Source: Caulobacter ginsengisoli (GTDB lineage: Bacteria > Pseudomonadota > Alphaproteobacteria > Caulobacterales > Caulobacteraceae). Taken from it: 64,000 nt of DNA. The notes beneath the pieces are model-generated. The model saw only the letters and a program-made list of their open reading frames with translations, was not told the origin of the DNA and ran no database searches. Below, piece by piece: positions 41,602-48,919 of this stretch. Within the stretch, counting starts at the first letter, position 1, and each line of letters starts with the position of its first letter. Position numbers and translations under genes: made by a program. The stretch is taken from NCBI RefSeq assembly GCF_030814835.1, contig NZ_JAUSVS010000007.1:1-64000 (forward strand), in the 5' to 3' direction.

Positions 41602-42168
41602 TTAATTCACCTTCGGCTCGCCGCCGACCAGATACAGCGCCGCCTCGTAGTCGCCGCCGAAATCCACCCGGGTGATCTCCTGGGTCAGGTAGGCGGCCGG
41701 GATCGGCTCCCAGACCGCGTCGGGGCCGATCTCGCGCAGGGCGACCTTGCCGCCGTCGACCTCGAGGATCTTGCCGATCCAGCAGACGTCGGGGTCGGTC
41801 TTTTCCAGATGCACGGTGACCAGCGGGAAGGCCTGGCCGGCGGTGACCAGCAGTTCCTCGATATTGGCCACCGAGACCGGCGGCTGTTCGGGCAGTTTCT
41901 GGCCCCGCGCCTTCAGGGCCGCCTCGACGAAGTCGGCATAGGGGTCGGGCTCGACGGCGGTGACGTCGGACAGGCGGAAACACTCATAGCCGTCCAGCCG
42001 GATCGAGCCGTTGACCAGGGCCAGCAGCACAAGGCCGGGACCGACGGCGATGACATAGCCGGCGATCTGGGCCTCCTCGAACCGCCGCGACAGCCGGATC
42101 AGCCGCCGCTCGCGCATGGCCTCCATCAGCTGGGTGGTGCGCTCACCCAGATTCGCCTTCGCGATCAT
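41602..42168 (-). CDS. Conserved hypothetical protein (cytoplasmic)
   Basis: A 188-residue protein with no signal or membrane segment. It starts MIAKANLGERTTQLMEAMRE. A strand-rich core follows: GYVIAVGPGLVLLALVNGSI, LDGYECFRLSDVTAVEPD and WIGKILEVDGGKVALREIGP. This gives the impression of an SH3/Sm-like barrel duplicated within the chain. No family could be recognised. It stands alone between the 123-bp element and the SseB-like lipoprotein gene on the same strand. Confidence 0.75.
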   Translation of the reverse strand: MIAKANLGERTTQLMEAMRERRLIRLSRRFEEAQIAGYVIAVGPGLVLLALVNGSIRLDGYECFRLSDVTAVEPDPYADFVEAALKARGQKLPEQPPVSVANIEELLVTAGQAFPLVTVHLEKTDPDVCWIGKILEVDGGKVALREIGPDAVWEPIPAAYLTQEITRVDFGGDYEAALYLVGGEPKVN

Positions 42169-42224
42169 GCCCCACTCCTTGGCTCAAGCCCTGAGATAGC
42201 GAGTTTGTCGGCGAGGCGACACCA

Positions 42225-42782
42225 TTAGCCTTGCGGCGATCCAGCGCGGGCCCGCGGGGGCGGGACGCCGGCCAGGATGCCCACCACCTGCTGGGGGCTC
42301 CAATAGACATGCGGATCGACCCCCCAGTTGAGGGCGACAGGGCTGTCGGCGGCCATCTTCAGGGCGTCGCGCCCGCTGAGCGCGATATAGCCCTGTGCGA
42401 CCCCCTTCAGAACCGGCAGCCGGTCCAGACTGGAGTAGAGGGCCAGGGCCCGCCGGCCGTCCGGCAGGAAGACATGCCAGGCCTGAACGTCGCGAGGTCC
42501 GGGCTTGATGACGCCCTCCAGGGCCGATCCCATGGTGGTGGGGATATAGACCTTGGTGGTCAGCAAGGCGGTTTCCAGCCTTTGTCCGGCCTCCAGGCTG
42601 CCGGGTCGGCGGGCGGCGTCGACGAGGGCCTGCTCCAGGGGATTGGCCGGCTTGATGAAGGTCCGGTCGTCCAGCTTGGCGACCATCCGCTCGGTGGGCG
42701 GCGCCGGCGGGGCGCCGGGGCCGCAGCCGCCCACAACGGCCAGGCAGCCCAGCGCCAGAAGCCAACTCGCCAATCTCTTCAC
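42225..42782 (-). CDS. Lipoprotein with SseB-like domain
   Basis: A 185-residue protein starting at GTG (second of two in-frame GTGs). The N-terminus VKRLASWLLALGCLAVVGGC is a lipoprotein signal with lipobox VGGC. The rest resembles the SseB N-terminal domain: NPLEQALVDAARRPGSLEAG, TKVYIPTTMG, ALALYSSLDRLPVL, YIALSGRDALKMA and PVALNWGVDPHVYWSP. SseB proteins are usually cytoplasmic, so a lipid-anchored version is less common. It is divergent from the DNA methyltransferase gene, 65 bases away. Confidence 0.78.
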   Translation of the reverse strand: MKRLASWLLALGCLAVVGGCGPGAPPAPPTERMVAKLDDRTFIKPANPLEQALVDAARRPGSLEAGQRLETALLTTKVYIPTTMGSALEGVIKPGPRDVQAWHVFLPDGRRALALYSSLDRLPVLKGVAQGYIALSGRDALKMAADSPVALNWGVDPHVYWSPQQVVGILAGVPPPRARAGSPQG

Positions 42783-42833
42783 CACCGCGCTTCTCCAGGC
42801 CGACCCCCATGCTGGCGCCGGCGCGGCGCGCGG

Positions 42834-42841
42834 TCTAGCCT
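42834..42841 (+). promoter_or_regulatory. Candidate -10 box of the DNA methyltransferase gene
   Basis: TCTAGCCT within GGTCTAGCCT resembles the other -10 boxes of this window but lies only 6 bases before the GTG start at 42848. If used, the transcript would be leaderless or nearly so, and indeed no SD sequence is present before this GTG. Confidence 0.35.
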
Positions 42842-42847
42842 GCCGCC

Positions 42848-44035
42848 GTGCCACTCGCCGCCCGCCAGCGATCCGCCGACATCACCGCCGAGCTGGCGGC
42901 CTTTCGTCAGGGCGGCCAGGCGACCCGCGTCACTGTGCGCGACGGCTTGCCGATCTTCGAGAACGCCTTCTGGACCGCCCGCCAGCGGCAGGGCCATCCG
43001 CTGCACGAGGTCAGCTATCGCGGTTGTTTCAAGCCACAGCTTCCCGCCTTCTTCATCGAGCGGCTGAGCCGGCCGGGCGAGACTGTGCTGGACCCGTTCA
43101 TGGGCCGGGGCACGACCCCGCTGCAGGCGGCGCTGATGGGCCGTTCGGCCGTGGGCGCCGACATCAACCCGCTGGCGGCGATGCTGGTGCGGCCCCGCCT
43201 CGCCCCGCCCAGCCTGGAGGCGATCGCCGAGCGGCTGGAAACGATAAACTGGCGGCGGCGGATCAAGGCGCCGGCTGAGCTGCTGGTCTTCTACCACCCG
43301 GGGACCCTGGCCGAGCTCTGCGCGCTGCGGGCCCATCTGCTGGACCGCCCGGATCTCGATCCCGTCGACGACTGGATCCGCATGGTGGCGGTGGGCCGCC
43401 TGACCGGCCATTCGCCCGGCTTTTTCTCGGTCTACTCCCTGCCCCCCAACCAGGCGGCCAGCGCCGCCGGCCAGGCGCGGATCAACGCCAGGCTGGGCCA
43501 GACCCCGCCCCGCCGCTCGGTCCCCGAACTGATCCTCAGGAAGTCGCGCGACCTGCTGAAACAGGGCGGGCCGCCGCCCGGCGAGCATCGGCTGCTGACC
43601 GGATCGGCCGAGGCTTTGGACATCGCCGACGGGTCGGTCGATCTGGTCGTCACCTCTCCGCCCTTCCTGGATGTGGTGCAGTACGCCCGGGACAACTGGC
43701 TGCGCTGCTGGTTCGTCGGGGTGAAGGCCGAGCGGGTCCAGATCGCCATGCACAGGGGCCTTACCGACTGGAGCGCCTTTATCGGCCGGACCCTGGCCGA
43801 GCTGGGCCGCGTGGTGCGCCCCGGCGGCCATGTCGCCTTCGAGGTCGGCGAGGTGCGCAAGGGGACGGTGGAGCTGGACCGGCTGGTGGTCGCGGCCCTG
43901 GCCGGCCTGCCCTTCGAGCCGCTGGGGGTCGCGGTCAACCGCCAGGCCTTCACCAAGACCGCCCAGGTCTGGGGCGTGGGCAACAACCGCGTCGGCACCA
44001 ACTCCAACCGTATCGTCCTGGCCCGCCGGCTGTAG
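42848..44035 (+). CDS. Orphan DNA methyltransferase (amino-group, TSPPF type)
   Basis: A 395-residue protein starting at GTG. The SAM-binding motif is LDPFMGRGTTPLQA (FxGxG type, residues 81-94), followed by GADINPLA with the acidic residue that holds SAM. The catalytic motif is TSPPF at residues 269-273. Motif order is SAM site first, then catalytic site, with about 180 residues between them, including an apparent recognition part. TSPP-type enzymes methylate N4-cytosine or N6-adenine. No restriction endonuclease or specificity gene lies nearby, so this is an orphan enzyme. RNA methylation cannot be fully excluded. Confidence 0.83.
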   Translation: MPLAARQRSADITAELAAFRQGGQATRVTVRDGLPIFENAFWTARQRQGHPLHEVSYRGCFKPQLPAFFIERLSRPGETVLDPFMGRGTTPLQAALMGRSAVGADINPLAAMLVRPRLAPPSLEAIAERLETINWRRRIKAPAELLVFYHPGTLAELCALRAHLLDRPDLDPVDDWIRMVAVGRLTGHSPGFFSVYSLPPNQAASAAGQARINARLGQTPPRRSVPELILRKSRDLLKQGGPPPGEHRLLTGSAEALDIADGSVDLVVTSPPFLDVVQYARDNWLRCWFVGVKAERVQIAMHRGLTDWSAFIGRTLAELGRVVRPGGHVAFEVGEVRKGTVELDRLVVAALAGLPFEPLGVAVNRQAFTKTAQVWGVGNNRVGTNSNRIVLARRL

Positions 44036-44044
44036 ATTGAGACC

Positions 44045-44803
44045 ATGACCCGCATCCTGGCCCTGCACGCCCATCCCGACGACATCGAGACCCTGGCGGC
44101 CGGGACCCTGGCCCTGCTGGCCGCGGCCGGCCACCAGGTCAGCATCGTCACCGCCACGGCCGGCGAATGCGGCTCCACCCAGTTCACGCCCGAGGAAACC
44201 GCCGTCATCCGGCGGGGCGAGGCGGCGCAGGCGGCGGCGATGATCGGGGCCAGCTACGACTGCGTGGGCCTGCCGGACCTGGGTGTCTTCAACGACGACA
44301 TCTCACGCCGGAAAGTAACGGAGGCGGTCAGGGCGGCGCGGCCCGATCTGGTGATCACCGCCGCCCCAGCCGACTATCATCCCGACCATGAGGCCATCAG
44401 CCTGCTGGTCCGCGACGCCTGCTTCGCCGCGTCCGCTCCCAACTACCGCACCGGCCCCGCCCCGGCCCTGGCCGCCATGCCCCACCTCTATTTCACCGAC
44501 CCGATCGGCGGCCGCGACCGCGCCGGCCAGCCGGTCCCGCCACAGTTCGGGGTCGATATCGGCGCCTGGCTGGCCACCAAGCGGGCCATGCTGGCCTGCC
44601 ACAGGAGCCAGACCGAATGGCTGGCAAAACAGCACGCCGTCGACGATCCGCTGGCGGCGATGACCGCCCTGTCGGCCAAGCGCGGCCGCGACTTCGGCGT
44701 CACCCAGGCCGAGGGCTTCCGGCAGTACCGGCATGAGCCCTATCCGAAAAAGCCGCTGTTGCAGGAACTGATCGGCCCGGCGCTGCTTAAAGTTGCGGTA
44801 TAG
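44045..44803 (+). CDS. PIG-L/LmbE family deacetylase
   Basis: A 252-residue zinc deacetylase. The zinc and catalytic motif is LALHAHPDDIETLAAG (His10, Asp12, Asp13). A further family mark is PADYHPDHEAIS, which supplies another His ligand, and LPDLGVFNDDI precedes it. Members remove N-acetyl groups from GlcNAc-type substrates (mycothiol, bacillithiol, GPI) or small molecules. The substrate here is unknown. It follows the methyltransferase by 9 bases on the same strand and is probably co-transcribed with it, although no functional link is evident. Confidence 0.92.
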   Translation: MTRILALHAHPDDIETLAAGTLALLAAAGHQVSIVTATAGECGSTQFTPEETAVIRRGEAAQAAAMIGASYDCVGLPDLGVFNDDISRRKVTEAVRAARPDLVITAAPADYHPDHEAISLLVRDACFAASAPNYRTGPAPALAAMPHLYFTDPIGGRDRAGQPVPPQFGVDIGAWLATKRAMLACHRSQTEWLAKQHAVDDPLAAMTALSAKRGRDFGVTQAEGFRQYRHEPYPKKPLLQELIGPALLKVAV

Positions 44804-44883
44804 CCGGGGTTGACGGGTGCGACCCCGGCGCGCACGGAATTGGATATGGGTTTGCGTATCGGTTTGAGGCCTGGGTGCAGGCG

Positions 44884-45948
44884 ATGAGCGGCGCGGACGA
44901 GCCCGTCGAGACCCTTCTGGCGACGCCACATCTGGCGGACGCGCTGGAAAGCGATCAGTTCAGGCAGTTCCTCGACCAGATGCCCCTGGCCATCGCCGTG
45001 GCGGAACTGAGCCCCAGCGAGCGGATCGTCTACGCCAACAAGGAATTCGAGCGGCTGACCGGCCTGGCGGCCTCCGGCATCGTCGGCCGGCCCTGGGAGG
45101 TGCTGCCGGGCAGCGACGACGCCCAGCGCGCCCTGCCCGACGCCGTGGCGGACGACAGCGACTACCTCGGCGAGTTCACCATTTCCCATGATGGCGCGGA
45201 GGCCAGTGTCGACGCCTGGTCGAACATCATCGAGGACGACGCCTCGCGCCCGACCTACCGCCTGGTGGCCCTGGTCGAGCGCCAGCGCAGCGAAACCGCC
45301 AGCGAGGAACTGAAGCGCCAGGTCCAGGAGAAGGACACCCTGCTGCGCGAACTGCAGCACCGGGTGAAGAACAATCTGCAGATGATCACCGCCCTGATCC
45401 GGGTCGAGGCGCGCGGCATGGCCCATGACGGGTTGGGCGCGGGGTTCGACCGGCTGGCCGGACGGGTCGAGGCGCTGGGCCTGCTCTACCGCGCCCTGAC
45501 CGAGGGCGACGCCGGCGACAGCATCGACCTGGGCGTCTATCTCAGCCAGATCGCCTCGGCGGTGATGCGGGCCCACGCCGTGGAGGGCATCCATCTGGAC
45601 CTGCAGGTCGACACCTGGCCGGTGTCGGTGGACGTGGCCATGCCGGCCGGCCTGGTGGTCAACGAGGTGCTGACCAACGCGCTCAAGCACGCCTTCGAGG
45701 GCCGCTCCGGCGGGCGGATCACCCTGCACAGCCTGGCCGGCGCCCGCGGCTGCACGGTGACCATCGCCGACGACGGGGTCGGCCTGCCCGAGGGCGCCGT
45801 CTGGCCCAAGCCCGGCAAGCTTTCGGCCCTGATCGTCCAGTCGTTGCGCCAGAACGCCCGCGCCAGTATCGAAGTCATCTCCAGTCCAGGACAGGGGATG
45901 AAGGTGGTGATCCAGTTCACCCGCTCCGACGCGGCGCCGGTCAGCTGA
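44884..45948 (+). CDS. PAS sensor histidine kinase of the HWE/HisKA_2 type
   Basis: A 354-residue soluble kinase from the ATG at 44884 (a GTG three codons earlier is possible). A PAS domain covers residues 30-140 (QMPLAIAVAELSPSERIVYA, then NKEFERLTGLAAS). The phospho-acceptor is in LRELQHRVKNNLQMITALI (His159), the HisKA_2 signature. The ATPase part shows VNEVLTNALKHAFEG and IADDGVGLPEG. PAS residues typical of LOV photoreceptors (NCRFLQ) are absent. It overlaps the start of the M1 peptidase gene by 4 bases, an unusual partner. Confidence 0.93.
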   Translation: MSGADEPVETLLATPHLADALESDQFRQFLDQMPLAIAVAELSPSERIVYANKEFERLTGLAASGIVGRPWEVLPGSDDAQRALPDAVADDSDYLGEFTISHDGAEASVDAWSNIIEDDASRPTYRLVALVERQRSETASEELKRQVQEKDTLLRELQHRVKNNLQMITALIRVEARGMAHDGLGAGFDRLAGRVEALGLLYRALTEGDAGDSIDLGVYLSQIASAVMRAHAVEGIHLDLQVDTWPVSVDVAMPAGLVVNEVLTNALKHAFEGRSGGRITLHSLAGARGCTVTIADDGVGLPEGAVWPKPGKLSALIVQSLRQNARASIEVISSPGQGMKVVIQFTRSDAAPVS

Positions 45949-47258
45949 AGCTGGGCGCGCCCCGCATTGCCGCGATCCTGGCCCTGGCCCTTGTCGGCCT
46001 GGGCGGTTCGCGCCTGAGCCTCGCGCCCGACCGGCCGGGGCCGGACTTCGATGTGCTGGACTATGAGGTCTCCGTCGTCCCCAGCCCGGCGAACGGGACC
46101 ATTACTGGCGATGAACGGATCACCCTCGCCAGCCTGCGCGACGGCCTGACCGAGGCCAGTTTCACCGGCAACGCCCTGGACGTCATCGCGGTCGGCGGAG
46201 ACGCCGCCTCGACTGAGAAGCGCGACGGCGCCTGGATCGTGCGATTCAACCGCCCGGTGGCCAGGGGCGAGCGGGCCGTGCTGGCCCTGCGCTTCATGGG
46301 CAAACCGGCGCGTGGGCTGGTCATCGGGACGGACCACATTCACACCGACTACTTCGCCTGTGACTGGATGATCTGCACCCAGGACCGGCCCGGCGACAAG
46401 GCTACGCTGAGCCTCACCATCACCGTGCCCGAAGGTCTGCGCGCCCTCTCGTCCGGGCGCTTTGTCCGGGGTTATCCAGGCTCCTGGACCTGGCGGCTCG
46501 ACCGTCCCACGTCCAGCTATCTCTACGGCTTCGCGGCGGGCCGGTTTGCCTTCAGTGAACAGAAGGTCGGCGCGGCGGTCCTGGCCAACTATGCCGAGGA
46601 AGATGTGGCGTCCGCCGACGACCTGGCCGCCGCCCTGGCCGACACGCCGGCGATGATCCGCTTCTTTCAGGACCGGGCGGGCCTGCCCCTGCCGGGCGGC
46701 GGCTATCAGCAGTTGGTCGTCGCGGGCTCGGCCGCCCAGGAGAGCGCCGACTATTCCACCTTGGGCTGGGACGGCCTTTCGCCGGTCCTCAAGGACCCCA
46801 CCGAGGACTGGCTGGCCGCCCACGAACTGGCCCACCAGTGGTGGGGCAACCTGGTGACCTGCGCCAGCTGGGACGACTTCTGGCTCAACGAGGGCATCAC
46901 GACCTTCATGGTCGCCGCCTGGAAGGAAAAGCGCTGGGGCCGGGCGGCCTACGACCGCGAGATGACCCTGCTGCGCGCCCGGGTCGACAAGGCCAGGGCG
47001 GCCGGGGTCGACGCGCCCCTGACGTTCCACGGCCCCTATCCGAGCCTGGGGCTCAAGCGGGCCATCGTCTACGGCAAGGGCGCGCTGTTCATGGACGCCC
47101 TGCGCCGCGAGATGGGCGAGGCGCGGTTCTGGGCGGGGCTGAAGCGCTACACGCGAATCTATGCCGGCGGCGCGGCCGACAGCCGCGACTTCCAGAGGGC
47201 CATGCAGGCGGAGGCGGACAAGCCGCTGGGACCGTTGTTTGATGAGTGGGTTTACTGA
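45945..47258 (+). CDS. M1 family zinc aminopeptidase-like protein, probable CTG start
   Basis: A 437-residue protein if translation starts at CTG 45945, which overlaps the kinase stop (CTGA). The first ATG/GTG/TTG in frame is a GTG at 46053, which would cut off a clear signal-peptide-like segment (KLGAPRIAAILALALVGLGG). The zinc motif is AAHELAHQWWGNL with the second Glu in LNEGITTFMV, the gluzincin HExxH-x18-E pattern. The N-terminal beta domain (YEVSVVPSPANGTITGDERI) matches M1 peptidases, although the protein is short and lacks the large C-terminal helical domain. It probably cleaves peptides in the periplasm. Confidence 0.85.
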   Translation: MKLGAPRIAAILALALVGLGGSRLSLAPDRPGPDFDVLDYEVSVVPSPANGTITGDERITLASLRDGLTEASFTGNALDVIAVGGDAASTEKRDGAWIVRFNRPVARGERAVLALRFMGKPARGLVIGTDHIHTDYFACDWMICTQDRPGDKATLSLTITVPEGLRALSSGRFVRGYPGSWTWRLDRPTSSYLYGFAAGRFAFSEQKVGAAVLANYAEEDVASADDLAAALADTPAMIRFFQDRAGLPLPGGGYQQLVVAGSAAQESADYSTLGWDGLSPVLKDPTEDWLAAHELAHQWWGNLVTCASWDDFWLNEGITTFMVAAWKEKRWGRAAYDREMTLLRARVDKARAAGVDAPLTFHGPYPSLGLKRAIVYGKGALFMDALRREMGEARFWAGLKRYTRIYAGGAADSRDFQRAMQAEADKPLGPLFDEWVY

Positions 47259-47262
47259 AGCT

Positions 47263-47416
47263 CCCTTCCTCCTCGATGGAGGAAGGGTTGGGGATGGTGG
47301 TGGGGGCACAGCGCTTCCGGAAGAACGCGGGGAGGCGACCACGCCACCCTGAGCTTTTCACCCAAGCTCAGCGGACACACCACCAACCCTGCCCTTCCTC
47401 CATCGAGGAGGAAGGG
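47263..47416. repeat. 154-bp palindromic intergenic element, copy 3 of 4
   Basis: It has ends CCCTTCCTCCTCGATGGAGG and inverse, and the same conserved core as the other copies. It starts 5 bases after the M1 peptidase stop and ends 11 bases before the tyrosinase stop on the other strand. It therefore fills a convergent gap exactly as copy 1 does. Confidence 0.9.
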
Positions 47417-47426
47417 TTCTCGGGGC

Positions 47427-48740
47427 CTACCCCGCGAACTTCACCCGAGCATCGACGATGAAGGTGTCCAGATAGGCCGGCGATTCGCCCGCCTTGCGGC
47501 CGCTCAGCGGGGCGGCGGTGGCGGTCAGGCGGATGCCGCCGGTGTTGCGGGCGCCCCAGACGGAATCGAGCGTCACCCGGTGGCCCTGGCTGCCCATGAC
47601 ATGGCCCATGCCGACCATGTTGATGGTGTCGCGGAACAGTTCGCGCCCATCATTCTTCGCCGTGGCGACCAGGTTGACCAGTGAGGTGGCGGTGGGATCG
47701 GGGGTGGCTTCGACATAGCCGACGGCGGTGGCGCTGAGGCCCGCGGCGATGGCCGGCGAGATGTCGATCACGCCGGTGAAGGCGTCGACCCGCTTCATGG
47801 CCCAGGCATAGTCCTTCACCCGCGTCACCGCCTGGGTGGGGGCGGCCAGGAAGACCACCGGCGGGGTGGTGTCGACCGGATAGGCGTAGCCGAACGTGGC
47901 GGTGTCCAGGGTGGTGGAGGCCAGGGCCGAGGGGACCGGCCGGCCCAGGGTGTCGATGAAGCCGCCCAGGGATTCGTTGCGCCAGGCCAGCGGATAGACG
48001 CCGGCGCTCTGGCGGGCGTTCCACACCGACCAGATGCGGTCGATGTTGGCGTGGTGCATCCAGAACAGCGGATCGTTGGGCGAGCGGTCCAGCCGGCCCA
48101 TGTCGCCGCCGACAAAGCCGTGGATCATGTTGTGGCCGCTCCACTCGCAGGAGCCCGAATAGTAGCGGCTGGCCTGCACCGTCCCGGCGCGGGGACGGCC
48201 GAAGAAGGTGGCGAAGTTGTCGGTGATGCGGCCGGTGAAACGCTGGCCGGTATTGGCCAGGAAGCCGCGGATGCTCTCGCCGCGCCCGGCCTCGCGGCCC
48301 GGGGCCTGGAAGACCGGATCGTCGTAGAACAGGTCCGGCACCCGGTCGTCGTCCCAGTCCCAGTAGGGCATGGAGAAGTCGGCCTTGCCCGACAGCCGGG
48401 CGACCTGGCGCTCGAACCAGACCAGCTGCAGCCGGTGCCAGGGCAGGAAGCGCCAGGAGCCGTGGTGGCGGTGGTTCATGTTGGAATGCAGGGCGATCTG
48501 GGCGTCCCAGTAGCCCGAGGCCTTCATCAGCGGGATGGCCGTGCGATAGGCGGCGATGTCGGGGTCGCGCCGGTTCAGGCTGGAGATCGGCTTGCGGAAC
48601 CGGCGCGGCCTGGGCGCGGTCACGGTGGTGGGCAGGGACGGGTTGGGCGTGGCGGCCTCGGCCAGTCCGGCGGATAGCCCCCCCACGGAGAAGCTAAGGG
48701 CCGAAAGGCCCCCCAACAGCGCACGACGATCAAAGGACAT
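47427..48740 (-). CDS. Tyrosinase-family copper protein (Tat-exported)
   Basis: A 437-residue protein. The N-terminus FDRRALLGGLSALSFSV is a likely Tat signal (twin arginine plus hydrophobic stretch), suitable for a protein that folds with copper in the cytoplasm. CuA ligands lie in ALHSNMNHRHHGSWRFLPWH (His85, His93 and His102 likely). CuB lies in SGHNMIHGF and NDPLFWMHHANIDRIW. The C-terminal part is a beta domain. Tyrosinases oxidise monophenols or diphenols to quinones; the physiological substrate is unknown. It stands alone. Confidence 0.93.
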   Translation of the reverse strand: MSFDRRALLGGLSALSFSVGGLSAGLAEAATPNPSLPTTVTAPRPRRFRKPISSLNRRDPDIAAYRTAIPLMKASGYWDAQIALHSNMNHRHHGSWRFLPWHRLQLVWFERQVARLSGKADFSMPYWDWDDDRVPDLFYDDPVFQAPGREAGRGESIRGFLANTGQRFTGRITDNFATFFGRPRAGTVQASRYYSGSCEWSGHNMIHGFVGGDMGRLDRSPNDPLFWMHHANIDRIWSVWNARQSAGVYPLAWRNESLGGFIDTLGRPVPSALASTTLDTATFGYAYPVDTTPPVVFLAAPTQAVTRVKDYAWAMKRVDAFTGVIDISPAIAAGLSATAVGYVEATPDPTATSLVNLVATAKNDGRELFRDTINMVGMGHVMGSQGHRVTLDSVWGARNTGGIRLTATAAPLSGRKAGESPAYLDTFIVDARVKFAG

Positions 48741-48865
48741 GGACAGAGCCTCCCCAGCCAGCAGTTGGCCGACGGATGGCGCCGCTTGTCAAACGGGGTC
48801 GCGTCAGGGAGGAATCGCCACGCCGCTTGTCAGGAGAGCGAAATATCCTCCCCCTGACGCGAATA

Positions 48866-48893
48866 CGCCCGGGGACCTTGCGGCTCCCGGGCG
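48866..48893. terminator. GC-rich hairpin downstream of the GYYD-repeat protein
   Basis: CGCCCGGG at 48866-48873 pairs with CCCGGGCG at 48886-48893 around a 12-base loop. It follows the stop of the minus-strand gene at 48920 and precedes the tyrosinase gene. No T-run follows on the minus strand, so a factor-independent terminator is only possible. Confidence 0.35.
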
Positions 48894-48919
48894 CTTTCGG
48901 CTTCAATTAACGCAGAAGC

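Noticed and set aside
42848..44035. Part of a restriction-modification or phage-defence island
   Set aside because: Neighbours are an SseB-like lipoprotein, a deacetylase and a kinase. No nuclease, helicase or defence gene lies within 10 kb.
44884..45948. LOV-type blue-light receptor kinase
   Set aside because: The flavin-binding NCRFLQ motif with its reactive Cys is absent from the PAS domain.
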